Positions 41,961-52,220 of a DNA stretch of 64,000 nucleotides are shown here, one piece after another; position 1 is the first letter of the stretch; every line of letters starts with the position of its first letter. The stretch is from Diphasiastrum complanatum (lineage: Eukaryota > Streptophyta > Lycopodiopsida > Lycopodiales > Lycopodiaceae): positions 39,441,592-39,505,591 of the forward strand of contig CM055109.1 in assembly GCA_029204225.1 (NCBI GenBank), read 5' to 3'. The notes below the pieces were generated by a model, which worked only from the letters and a program-made list of their open reading frames with translations, was not told the origin of the DNA and did not search any database. The position numbers and the translations under genes were made by a program.

Positions 41961-42154
41961 TACAGTCCCCCTGTACAGTAACATCTTTTTTCTAAACCGT
42001 ACCCCTTTTTTTCCAAAATTTTTTACCTACTTTTAGCCTGTTAAAAGGGGGTTTTTTTTTTTTAAATAATAAAAAATATTATTTTTGTGGTGCCACCCTG
42101 GTACCGCTGGCCTGTGAGGGCGGCACCATAATGGCGGTACCACGTGCCACTATG

Positions 42155-42173
42155 ATATATATATATATATATA
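42155..42173. repeat. (AT)n microsatellite at the copy IV end
   Basis: Nineteen bases of AT repeat directly after the terminal ACTATG, as at the other ORF2-type ends (35636-35644, 35674-35683). Confidence 0.9.
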
Positions 42174-42187
42174 CACAATAATGTATA

Positions 42188-42319
42188 TGTTGGAAATAGA
42201 AGCCAAAGGATCCAAGATCTTAACTATGCAATCACACAAAGCATTCTTGAGAGAGAGAGAGATGGCTGGTCACCCTCCTATAGAAACTCGTGGACCTCAA
42301 AGAGAATAGTAATGATGCT
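42188..42319 (-). repeat. element E 3' LTR remnant
   Basis: 132 bp matching the PBS-proximal end of the 5' LTR (45617-45750), including GGAAATAGAAGCCAAAGGAT and GATGGCTGGTCACC. Confidence 0.88.
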
Positions 42320-42505
42320 CCTTTGGCTTGCTCATAAAAAACAGGTTCTACTGCACCATCCTCATTAGAAGTAAGAGCAAAATCAGAAAAATCAGCAAAT
42401 TCTACTGATTTAGTAGAGGCAGACTTTGCTGTCTTGCAAAGTCTGCAACAACCATTTAGGGACTGGTTTGGGCTGTCCAACAGCCTTACCTTTGTCAACA
42501 CTTTG

Positions 42506-43400
42506 CTATCCAAAGTGTTCCGAACTTGGACCTTGCTGTCCAGAGTCTTCAATAGGCTGCTCTTCACCACATAAAGGCTCTTCTTGATGAACTATGGGCT
42601 GCAAACTTGAAGAAGCAGTGGGTTGTTTACTAGAAGTAGATGGCAGTCCCTCCTCTTCATGATTGGATGGCAACACCAAATCTGGAAATACTTTAACATA
42701 TGCATCATGGGGGCAGTCCCCTTTCATAACATGAGTGGGCGCAACATCATAGGAGGTCTTTTCATCAAAATGAACATCACGACTCACTACGATCTTATTA
42801 GTATCCAAATTGAACAACCTATAGCCCTTGCTTTCACTACTATAGCCAACAAAGATGCACTTAACTCCTTTATCATCAAGTTTGGATCGAAGCTTATCAA
42901 AAATGAAAGAATAAGCTGTGCAACCAAAGATGCGAAAGTGAGAAACCTTGGGCTTCTTACCATACCAAAATTCATATGGAATCAATACCTTCAAGGCTTT
43001 AGTAGGACACCGATTGCTAATGTATGCCGCCGTTATGACTGCTTCCGCCCAAAACTTATGAGGCAGGCCCTTTGCCTTAAGTATGCATTGAGCCATCTCC
43101 ATAATAGTGCGGTTCTTTCTTTCGGCAACACCATTTTGTTGAGGTGTATAAGGAGTTGTCATTTGATGTTGGATACCTTTGCTTCAAAGATAAGCACCGA
43201 ACGTTCAACGTAGTCTTAATATATTCCCCTCCTCGATCGGTGTGTAGGATCTTCAAAGTGTGCCCAAATTGATTTTCTATCATTGCTAAAAAATCCTTAA
43301 AGTGTTGAAATACTTCAGATTTTGCCTCATAGGATAAATCCAAGTAAATCTAGAAAGGTCATCAATAAAAGTAACAAAGTACTTACACCTTCCAATGGAT
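42506..43400 (-). pseudogene. element E integrase
   Basis: The 43343-43077 piece has LKILHTDRGGEYIKTT, containing a catalytic Asp. After a frameshift (about 43160) comes TTPYTPQQNGVAERKNRTIM with the Glu, LPHKFWAEAVITAAYISNRC, GKKPKVSHFRIFGCTAYSF, CIFVGYSSESKGYRLFN and VVSRDVHFDE. A Ser/Glu-rich linker follows before RT would begin. First-Asp sequence near 43400 is interrupted. Typical copia integrase, at least two frameshifts. Confidence 0.9.
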
Positions 43401-43407
43401 TCGGTCC

Positions 43408-44532
43408 TCATTGGACCACACACATCACTATGAACCAAATCGAACTTCCACCAACTCGAATAGTTCCATCAATTGGAAAAGCTTGCCTTTGAAATTTTCC
43501 AAGTATGCATCCTTTGCATACATGTCCTTCGGGATGCTCAATATTAGGAATGTCTTCAACCATATTGAATCTCTTCAACATCTTCAAGCTAGCAAAGTTG
43601 AGATGTCCAAACCTAGCATGCCATTTTTCAGCCAACTCCAAAGAATGTGAACTTGATGTAACAAGACAAAATGATGAAGCCCTTCGCTCATAGGTATCCA
43701 TAAGAAATAATCCACGCAATGTTCCCGAAGCAATGATCATGAGAGATCTCTTTGGGTCTTTGATTAGAGATTTGTCTTCTTTGAACTCCATAACCAAGCC
43801 TTGGTTCATAATAGTAGAGACTGAAATGAGATTCTTCTTGATTCCTTGAACATAAAGTACATTGCGAATGTACTTCTCCTCACCATTGGGTAAGATAATG
43901 GCGATCACTCCGATACCTTTGATAGGATAAGAGGTGTTATCAACACCTTGAACTTTGCTTCCATCATGCACTTTCACAAGCTTTGTGAAGACCTCTTTGT
44001 GATAAGTCATATGACGTGTGGCACCGCTAACAATCACCCATTCAAAAGATGAAACAGCAACCTGTAAAGCTGAAGATGAGTTCTTTTTGGCTAAAAAAAC
44101 AGCAAGAGGTGAAGTGCTAGAAATCTCATTTTGAGGAGAGATGAAATTATTAGTGACAAAAGCATAATCATTATTGAAAAGATCATCTTTTTCTTCAAAT
44201 TGTTGCTCCAAAGTAATGATTGTTGTACTTGTATCGTTACCTCTTTCTTTTTCCTTTGCAAGCCTCTTCCTACATTCTTTGATGTGACGCCCAGATTTCT
44301 TGCAATACTGGCACTTACCCTTCTTCTTGGAGCCTTGTCCTTGATCTTGAGCTTCCTTAGATTTTTTATCACCTTTGGAAGTGTTGGAAGAAGGCTTCCC
44401 TTTCCACTTGCCTATACTTTTTCCTTCTTGCTCACCAAAGTTGATCCTTGTTTGCTCCTCTTGAAGAAGTAACCCAACAAGTTCGTCAAAGGAAATTTGT
44501 TGTCCCCTAAGTGAAATACTCAATGATGACAC
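43408..44532 (-). pseudogene. element E gag end, protease and pre-integrase domain
   Basis: A long 374-codon open frame. LRGQQISFDELVGLLLQEEQ is the end of the gag (UBN2-type) domain, CQYCKKSGRHIKEC a complete zinc knuckle, and FEWVIVSGATRHMTYHKEVF the protease active site with the catalytic Asp changed to Val (VSGA for DSGA). IRNVLYVQGIKKNLISVSTI follows. KWHARFGHLNFASLKMLKRF and CKGCILGKFQRQAFP form the HHCC pre-integrase domain. Apart from the active-site change it is undamaged until 43408. Confidence 0.9.
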
Positions 44533-44534
44533 AA

Positions 44535-45002
44535 ATGGAAGGTAAGATTAGAAAGAGAGTTGAGAGTAATAGATACAAATTGTGAGTCCTCAATCACCTC
44601 ATCGATACTAAGAAGCTCCTCTCGAAGATCCTTGATCTTTGTCGAGTGATTTGTAAGCAAATCACCTTCTTGCATCTTCAAGATAGAAAGTTGATTTCAA
44701 AGATATACCACTTTTGCCGCATTCTTTACTTGAAACATCTTGGCAAGAGTTTCCCAAGCACTTTTGGAAGTCTTGTAAGATTTAATATGTCGTAAGATAG
44801 ATCTCTTCACCGATAATACAATGACGGAATGTGCTTGTGCATCTTGTTGATCCCACTTCTTTTGCTCATTGGAAGACACAACCGTTGTTGATGAAGTAGT
44901 TGCTCTAGTTGGTGTAGTAGGTGCCAGGGTAGGCGGCCTCTCTTCATCACCAGCTTATCTTCATTAAATAAAGAACCGAATGACTCCGATTCTTTAGCCA
45001 TA
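44535..45002 (-). pseudogene. element E gag N-terminus
   Basis: MAKESESFGSLFNEDKLVMK starts at 45002. After a shift, NEQKKWDQQDAQAHSVIVLS, RSILRHIKSYKTSKSAWETL and AKMFQVKNAAKVVYL carry the copia gag pattern (SAWE.L...F). Stops at 44697 and near 44520 interrupt it. Confidence 0.82.
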
Positions 45003-45603
45003 ACAAAAAAATCAACTTGTAGTGGATAGAAAAAAAAAATAATTTCCAAGACAAAATCTACTCAATGGGCAGCAACCATAAAGCTGAAAATATGAGCACA
45101 ATTGAGACAAAATCTACTCCACATGCAATTTGCTCAAAGAATAATGAAATAGGTGGCTATTTTCTGCACAAAAACCAGATTGCACACAAATAGGTAAACT
45201 TCGAATGAAGCCAACACCAAAACCAGATTTGTGGCAGAAAATGAGTGCACACTACATGCGCGTACAGGGCAGATGATAGCACCCTCCTGCAAGCTAACCA
45301 ACAAGAAAATTTCAGCAAGATGTGTCAAAAACACATGTATCTTCTTTTGTAGATGGGAGCCCTCCTACAAAGAAGTGGATCTGAAAATTTCAGCATGTAT
45401 TTGATTCAAAAACACATGAGAATGGCTTGAGCATGGGCGCCCTACGGCAAGCCCTCAAAATAGTGGAGGTGCCCTCCTTTTTCCTGCAAAAAAAGCTATT
45501 AGAATAATTCTTCACTTGCAAAAATCAGCAACTTTTTGCTACCAAAAGAGAAGATGATAGCTTCTTGTAGGGCGCCCTCCTGTAAGCAATCTGAATACCT
45601 AGT
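45003..45603 (-). other. element E leader
   Basis: Region between PBS and gag, with repeated GCGCCCTCCT.(C/A)AAG and AAAACACATG motifs. No gene. Confidence 0.55.
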
Positions 45604-45616
45604 GGCTCTGATACCA
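45604..45616 (-). promoter_or_regulatory. element E primer-binding site (tRNA-iMet)
   Basis: TGGTATCAGAGCC on the minus strand, immediately after the LTR end CCTACA. Confidence 0.92.
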
Positions 45617-46086
45617 TGTAGGAAATAGAAGCCAAAGGATCCAGGATCTTACCTATTCAATCACACAAAGCATTCTTGAGAGAAAGAGAGAGATGGCTGG
45701 TCACCCTCCTATAGAAACTCGTGGACCTCAAAGAGAATAGTAATGATGCTTGCGATTGTTGAATACAAGGAGATGCATACATATACATAGTCCTCCAGAA
45801 TAACTATCTAACTTCTCCCTTCATGACTATCCAACTTCATGACTATTTAACTTCTATAAGTTACATAAAAAGAATAAGGCACCTCCAAATGTCAAGTTGG
45901 GGTACAAATTGTCACAATTAGGCCTAGTGGACCCATGAGTCCCTACTAAGCTAAGAACATACTAACTTACCTAACTCTAAGTTTAGTAGGCCTAATGGAG
46001 ATAAATAAACCATGGTTACACAACTCTCGACCTTTTGGGTCAAAGTAGCCTATGGTTTTCTAAGCAATTCCACTTACATTCCAACA
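45617..46086 (-). repeat. element E 5' LTR
   Basis: 470 bp; minus strand TGTTGGAATG...TTTCCTACA. It is bordered by the PBS on one side and GTATA on the other. Confidence 0.9.
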
Positions 46087-46091
46087 GTATA

Positions 46092-46922
46092 TAATACTAA
46101 TTAGATTAATTTCATTGGATTTAGGCTAATTTTTATGCCATTCGACTGAAAAAAATTGAAGTATAATAACTGATATGTTTCACAGATTTGATTCCAAAAA
46201 ATGTGCTCTGTAGACTTGGAAAAAAAGTATGACCATTCTCTTATATGGAGGTAGTTTTTTAGGAGGGAAAGAGCTTATGCCAAATTTTCAGATGCTATGA
46301 ATGCCCTCGGATTTCAGTTTGATTCCTTCTATGGTACATCAATTAGCTCAAAATTACTCTGGGAGTCCTAGACTTTAATGAAGCAAAATTAAGTCTGAGC
46401 GTATGCATATCAATGTGTGCACGTATGGAATCACATTACTTGACTGATGCTCCTGACATCCGATCTACATATCCTATCTTGAAAGCCAAGCTGATCCAAA
46501 TGAAAAATATCCTCGCACTCAAAACCATCTCACAAACGTGTAATGACAAGGATGTCTAATCGATGCATCAGCAATAGATATGATGCATCGGGCATTCTGA
46601 GTCTAGATATCCACAACTCTGACATTTTGCCAAAAGGCCTCCACATAACACGGTCATGACAGCGTGATGAGCACAGACCCTAAACCCTAAACCAGTGAAT
46701 CAATTCGTCATGACTCGGTGAATTAGCAATAACTACATATTATCAGGGATCTGTAGGCTCCTACAATGCATAAAAAAATCTACAAAAATTACTATCAAAC
46801 CCCCCATCAGAAGACGAGTTGTTTGACGCCCATATTAAAAAAAAAAAGTTTCGGGGTCATGTTCATGGACAAATTCCGTAACGTGTTCCGGGACGTGTTC
46901 CAGAACGTGGCAAGCATCTATG

Positions 46923-46925
<3 letters not shown>
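46092..46925. other. intronic DNA, no gene recognised
   Basis: AT-rich sequence. Near 46875-46915 there are repeated CGTGTTCC(G/A)GAACGTG-type motifs just before the GT repeat. No frame or element boundary could be supported. Confidence 0.5.

Positions 46926-47006
<81 letters not shown>
46926..47006. repeat. (GT)n microsatellite, about 81 bp
   Basis: An uninterrupted run of about 40 TG/GT dinucleotides. Long Val/Cys or His/Thr frames across it are artefacts. Confidence 0.97.
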
Positions 47007-47008
<2 letters not shown>

Positions 47009-47985
47009 CGCATCCAATCTGGAACCATTCCAAAATGAGATTGAAACGATGTGTTCCAGAACGAGTTGCAACTTAGAGTCCATCATAGTTTATAAAGCAT
47101 GCAAATAGGGTACATATCAAAATCCATACAAGGAGATAGGAGGACTCTAAGCAAAACATTCTAGCTAGAGAGGTGGAAGGCGAGTACATTTGTTGTGCTT
47201 GGACAAGCTCTATTGTATGTGTTGCTAGAGTAATGGAGAGGCTCAGACATCCCAAGATTCAAAATAGTTGTTGACGGTGTAGGATGCTAGCAACCAGCAG
47301 CGTTGATCAGCGCTCATGGATGTGCATTGTTGATGGTTCTAACCTAAATGTTTAACGAGAATTGATTTTACAGCTGGATGGCGAGTCAGTACCAGGATCA
47401 TAAACAAAGATCTTGTGGGATGCAAACTCTCTCAAGGTTCCAAACTAGTGAGTCCGAATCCCCAAATCAGTAACATTGGTTAGGGATTGGTGCTAGCTGA
47501 AAATTGAACAAGCTTATAGCCATCGACTACATCTTCATCTCATCCAGAAAAATATTAAGGTGGTCTTTGAATAATATTCCAGGGTCAAGCCTGGATTCTT
47601 TTAAAATACATGTTGGGACATGATTGAGGCAGTTCAGCCTGCCCATTCCTATTCCTATCCAAAAACGATCATCAGCAGAAACAGTCTCTTAATTCCAAAA
47701 GCAAATTTAGCAGCATCAAGGTCTAACTGAAATTTTTAATGTTCTTAAAAAGCTTAAGCTACTTCCCGCATAAGTTATTTTCAGAAGGAATAGTAACCTA
47801 CACAATGAAAGAAAGCAACATAGCACCAAAAAAGTCTTTGCATCTAAAAAAGCATGCAAGCGGTAAGTGTAGCTTGATTTTAACAATCTTGTCATGTACT
47901 AATTAACGATTCAAAATTGTGCCGTAATTAAAAAACAAAGAGAGAAAAAAACCTGAAGGGACGGTGGAGGAAAGAGAGAATGTAC
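47007..47985. other. start of LPEAT intron 1, nothing recognised
   Basis: Donor-proximal intron sequence without a supported gene or repeat. Confidence 0.5.
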
Positions 47986-48510
47986 CTGAAGAGCTCTAAG
48001 GAACACGCCCACAATTGGCAAACTTAAATTTTCTCTGGCACTCACAATGACAGGCATGTGTGAATAGAACACATAAACTGGATCCACAAAAGAGATGTGG
48101 TTTGAAACGATAATAGGAGCCTGCTCTCTACTTGCAGGCCTCCCTTTCACTTCAATCCAATAGTAGCCCAAAGCAAATAAGGCTACTCGAGCACAAAATC
48201 TAGTAGGCCAAAGAAGTGCTCTTCTCCATGTTGAAAAGGGCTTATACAATGGATCTTTGACCCCGATGAGAGCACATGCTACAGATGCATAACCCACAAG
48301 GAATACCACAACTAGGATCAGAATTCGAATGAGGAACAAGGGAAGCATCAGAATTGTCTTCAGCAGCTCCAAAGGTGTGAATTGGTAAGCATCCTTGAGG
48401 AAAGGATTAACTGATGGCTCAGGGGGAAGTGAAGGAAATCGCCCAAGTGCAGATTTGCGATCCTTATTGTCATCTGCTTTGAGGTTGCTTGGAGTCCTAT
48501 TGCCCTCCAT
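47986..48510 (-). CDS. LPEAT2: LPEAT2-like acyltransferase, exon 1
   Basis: ATG at 48510 opens 175 codons, ending at a CAG/GTACAT donor (47985-47984, phase 0). A hydrophilic N-terminus (MEGNRTPSNLKADDNKDR) precedes a hydrophobic segment at about residues 48-82 (LLKTILMLPLFLIRILILVV), the membrane anchor. A second apolar stretch is near 105-118. NHISFVDPVYVFYSH at about residues 138-152 is acyltransferase motif I with the catalytic H(X4)D dyad (H and D of NHISFVD). VSARENLSLPIVGVFLRALQ leads into exon 2. Length and order match plant LPEAT2. A CT/AG repeat lies about 140 bp upstream, probably in the 5' UTR or promoter. No lesion is seen, so the gene looks functional. Confidence 0.93.
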
Positions 48511-48646
48511 AGATAGTGCTACCCCTTCCTTAGTTCATAAAAAAATCTGCACTACCCATTAGTGCAGATTTGCAGTGTAGTCTGGAGAGCTAGCTTCTAC
48601 AGCAAAAAGCATGGAATATGAGACAGTGTGCCACGTGCATCACACA

Positions 48647-48648
<2 letters not shown>

Positions 48649-48686
<38 letters not shown>
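48649..48686. repeat. (CT)n microsatellite upstream of LPEAT exon 1
   Basis: Nineteen CT units, reading (AG)n in the direction of LPEAT transcription, 139-176 bp before the ATG. GA/CT tracts are common in plant 5' UTRs and core promoters. Whether it is transcribed is not shown. Confidence 0.9.
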
Positions 48687-48689
<3 letters not shown>

Positions 48690-49674
48690 CTAGCCACGTG
48701 ATCCTATTAAAGCCTCGTATTTGATTGCAGGATCTTTTGATCAAATTGGCACGGACCAATGATAATGTTTCTTTGTTTTGAAGGGGAGGCTTGAACTGGG
48801 ATCAAAGAAACTTTGGATGCCGAAGGTAACCCAATGAGCCAACTCCGTTAAATGATGATCAACTATTAGCCGTATAGTGCTTATGTGTTTACATTAAGGA
48901 ATGGAGACATGCTTAATAGGAATTGCAACTACATTGTGGAACCGATTCAAATTCTTTAGTTCAACCAAGAAACTCAGCAAAGCCCTACATGGAACTGGCT
49001 CAATAATGCCAATTCCACACTCTAATGTGGAACTAGATGAAATCTCAAATTTAGCCACTTTCAAATGTGATTTGGAATTAGTTCTTTCTCTCTCTTTTTT
49101 ATTTTCCTTTTGTTTTTGGCTACAAAAAGGTTATGATGTGCTAACGTCACCATACGTCTATAACATGTTGCTTATGTCATCATCAGTTTGGAAACCAAGA
49201 AGCATTTTAAAAAAACCAAGAAGCATCATCAGTTTGGAGCAGGATTATGAACTAGATAATGTGTGTTTAGCGAAACATTGCAAGGCATCCTCTCGTCCAT
49301 TACCTGTTTCCAAACACACATTAGTTTGTATTCCAGCTCCAAATTCAATAATGACATAAGCAAGAAGTTCCGAATGTAGCCTCTATCATAAATACAATGA
49401 TCACTTTACATAGGTTAATAATGTTTATGTTACGCCATTTTGACTTGTGTACTTTGAGTTATATAACTAGTTGAGTTGTAGGATGGATTTAGTTACTATA
49501 AGCTTACTAGAGTTTAGATATATTTCATGATATGGTATCAAGGAGCCACAATTGTTTGGTGAGCCTATCTATCATATTTAATGTGTCATGAGCTCCGTAT
49601 TGAGATGAGAAAGTCTCAAATAGAAAGTGGAAGCTAGTTGTCATGTAGTGGGCAAAAACTATTTTTTCATGTAT

Positions 49675-49677
<3 letters not shown>
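48690..49677. other. LPEAT upstream region, no further gene recognised
   Basis: This should hold the LPEAT promoter (transcribed leftwards). I could not fix a TATA box. A 152-codon plus frame at 48901-49359 has no recognisable domain and I do not call it a gene. Confidence 0.45.

Positions 49678-49741
<64 letters not shown>
49678..49741. repeat. (GA)n microsatellite, about 64 bp
   Basis: Uninterrupted GA/AG dinucleotides, about 32 units. Confidence 0.97.
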
Positions 49742-49744
<3 letters not shown>

Positions 49745-49927
49745 GTGAAAAAGAAAAATTAGTTAGAATGTAAAAAATTTGATTGTCATAGAATAGAATG
49801 AGATTGGCAATAGAATAGATTAAATTTGTAACAATAGAATAAAATGAGAGTAGAATAGAATGGAATGGAACAATGTTAGAATTTATTAAGTATTGTTACA
49901 ATTTGTTAATAATGTTAAAATAAAAAA

Positions 49928-50300
49928 TAATTTGTGAATTCGTTACAATAGATATTATATAATACAATGATAGATTAGAATTAAATTTGTTGGAATTTAT
50001 ATTAGAATTTAATATAATGAGATTAGACAAGAATAGAATAGAATGACACAATTTAAATCTGTGAATTTGGTAGAATGAAATTAGAGTATGCTCTATGGTA
50101 AATGGAAACAAATTTAAATAATTTGTGAATTTTGTTACAATAGATATTATATAATACAATGATAGATTAGAATTAAATTTGTTGGAATTTATATTAGAAT
50201 TAATGAGATTAGACAAGAATAGAATAGAATGACACAATTTAAATTTGTAAACTTGGTAGAATAAAATAGAATGAGATTAGAGTATGCTCTATGGTAAATG
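49928..50300. repeat. 191-bp tandem duplication, AT-rich
   Basis: AATAATTTGTGAATT recurs at a spacing of 191 bp, and GATAGATTAGAATTAAATTT and GAGTATGCTCTATGGTAAAT occur in both units. Small indels separate the copies. Related GAATAGAATG motifs extend leftwards to 49790. Confidence 0.85.
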
Positions 50301-51040
50301 AAAACAAATTTGCCATGAATTAATTGTGAGGAGGGTTTTGGGTTTAAGAGTGTTTTGCATTGTGGTGAGAGTTGACGATTTAGGATTATGGTTATAACAT
50401 ATTACTTATAAACTTTTTAGGTTTGAAGCTACTAAACTCTAAACCCTTTAATATTGTGTAGTGTATTCACAAACACAGTAGCATATTATGACATTTGCTT
50501 GTAAAAATGTTTCGCAATCCACTGCAACACAAATACATACGTAGTTCACAATACATTTTTTGAATTTTATAAATTTTTTCATATAGGAAAAAACGATCTT
50601 AATCGTGCGATCCGGATTGCCAGCATTCTGGATCGCCAATGATCCAAGATCAAAAAAACTTTTTCAGATCGCAAATTGAGCAGGGATCCGTTGGTTGCAA
50701 TCCAAATGAATAGCAAAAATACTAAATCAAATAGAGTTAAAATTAATAGCCAATGAGTATATTTGTAGAAACGATTTGCATCAATATTTGATTGAAGTGA
50801 ATAATATAAATTGGAGGTTAACCATATGAAACCAAACAACAGAACTGCTCTTTTGAAAATTCTTTCACATAATACTCATATTGGTAGCTTTTGGGGGGGA
50901 AAAAATTGCAATCCAAGAAAAATTTGCATATTGGTCCGATCATATGGATTATATATGTGAGTAACATAAAATATTATTGTGTAGTATTATGTTACAAATA
51001 TGATTTTATCAAACACATATCAAAACAATAACTATTTTTT
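50301..51040. other. no recognisable gene
   Basis: AT-rich intergenic sequence without supported features. Confidence 0.5.
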
Positions 51041-51047
51041 TTTTATA

Positions 51048-51440
51048 TCCACGCGTGGATTATCCATGTGTGGATAATCCATGCGTGGATAACTCTACCG
51101 TGGATGATTTACGAATAACAATCATCAATGCCCTGATCCAGTGAAGCGGGTAGCATTAACTGTCTGTGCATGGATTATCCATGTGTGGATAATCCACGCA
51201 ATTAACTGCCGCCCGGCGTCCCCCGACTTCCCTCCCAAACTGTTGCCAAAATTTTCAAGTTTATATTTGCGTGGATAATCCATGCAAATATAAATTTCAA
51301 CGTCGTTGACCATATGGCGACATTGCCAGAGAAGTTTCAAAAATTAGTTTGGCATGGATAATCTACGCGTGGATGTTCCACGCACGTGTAAATTTCCAAA
51401 AATCGACTAAGTGTCGCGGGTTGTGTGGATACTCCGCGTG
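51048..51440. repeat. cluster of GTGGATAATCCAC palindromes
   Basis: The motif (C)GTGGATAATCCA and its complement TGGATTATCCA(C/T)G occur repeatedly: 51048-51090, 51167-51200, 51270-51290, 51353-51387 and 51423-51442. They are often paired head to head (ATGGATTATCCATG then TGTGGATAATCCACGC). The cluster may be a foldback or MITE-type element. No target duplication was identified. Confidence 0.6.
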
Positions 51441-51939
51441 GATAACTACAAAGTTTTCTAGATGTGAGGAGAAGCACCTCCAAAATTCTTCTTACAAGAA
51501 ACACACAAAGGAATGACTGTGAAGCCAAACCACCCAACCATGTAGATGTTAATGATCAATCTCCAATAGCATCTCCCCCGTGCTAGAAATATGATGCAGG
51601 TGTAGAGAGAGTAACCTGGAAATGGAAAGCATACTATGGAATGATAGTAGGTCGAGTTCCCACTAGGATATATTGACGTAGCCTCTCCTGTGCATGTGCC
51701 CATGCACGCCAATAATATTTCATTGCTATTGATCCTCTACACATGCCTATAGCCATCCTAACCCATGCAATAGCTCCACACGTTACAATATGTGTGACTG
51801 GGTCCGCACAAGGTTATTAATTACATTTTTGGCCTGGTTCGGAATAACTAGATGCAACCAATAATCTTGAGTACTGGAGTACCTTGTATCCAAGTCTAGG
51901 ACTATGTCGAATCCTATATACAAGATGTGGCCATAACAA
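51441..51939. other. no supported gene
   Basis: Short frames on both strands, none matching a family I recognise. Confidence 0.4.
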
Positions 51940-52220
51940 ACATGAACCTAGATCCCCCATCGTAGTTGAAACTCAAATGATTAAGTTTCATAAGGTAGCA
52001 AATTTTCTATACAATATACAAGAAATGCTACAAATAGCATGTGAGAATGTCCAATATGCCCAAGATAGGGATAGACATTATGCTAATATAGAAATATCAC
52101 CCCAAGATTTTCAAGAGGGAGATTGGATATATTTGCGAATTTCAAAGGATTCAAAAGTAATGCGTACCAGCAAGCATTACAAACTATCTGCTAGATACAT
52201 GAGACAATATTATTGGAAAT
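51940..52220 (+). pseudogene. gypsy integrase C-terminal fragment
   Basis: RSPIVVETQMIKFHKVANFL, IQEMLQIACENVQYAQDRDR, HYANIEISPQDFQEGDWIYL and KHYKLSARYM resemble the post-core segment (E.L..A...AQ.R...YAN...F..GDWV.LR...K...GK..KLSPR) of gypsy integrase, including that at 1500-1690. There is no core upstream and no chromodomain after it. An isolated fragment. Confidence 0.75.

Larger units (their letters stand above)
40755..42154 (-). mobile_element. hAT family copy IV (ORF2-side end only)
   Basis: This comprises ORF2, a tandem-repeat array and a degenerated GGTACC terminus ending GCCACTATG at 42154, followed by (AT)n. Orientation matches an ORF2-side end facing right, opposite to the end of copy III at 35684. 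ORF2 here is closer to that of copy I (shared PAVAPAPAVELD and DEGEESVEDP) than to II/III, so it came from another subfamily member. Confidence 0.75.
42188..46086 (-). mobile_element. copia element E, GTATA target duplication
   Basis: A minus-strand Ty1/copia element. The 5' LTR is at 45617-46086 and the 3' LTR remnant at 42188-42319, with direct repeats GTATA at 42183-42187 and 46087-46091. Gene order gag, protease, integrase is that of copia. The RT, RNase H and U3/R of the 3' LTR are removed by one deletion whose junction is near 42320. TG...CA ends are intact on the 5' LTR. Confidence 0.9.
7598..47985 (-). other. LPEAT2 intron 1, about 40.4 kb
   Basis: The intron runs from the GT donor at 47985-47984 to the AG acceptor at 7599-7598. 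The flanking codons join in phase 0 and reconstitute a continuous acyltransferase. The interval contains gypsy elements A, B, C and D, four hAT copies and copia element E. In orientation they are mixed. If the gene is expressed, this whole block must be transcribed and removed. The join is inferred from protein continuity, not from a transcript. Confidence 0.8.

Noticed and set aside
46875-46930. Possible second copy of the 5168-5834 MITE end (GCATCTATG before the GT repeat)
   Set aside because: Only nine bases match, and no second terminus or target duplication could be found.
46835-47108. Long frames across the GT microsatellite on both strands
   Set aside because: They are simple translations of a dinucleotide repeat (Cys-Val or Thr-His runs).
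48901-49359. 152-codon plus frame upstream of LPEAT
   Set aside because: No recognisable domain, uneven composition, and adjacent to repeats; probably chance.
51458-51712. Minus frame with Cys/Tyr-rich protein
   Set aside because: No family signature, surrounded by degenerate sequence.
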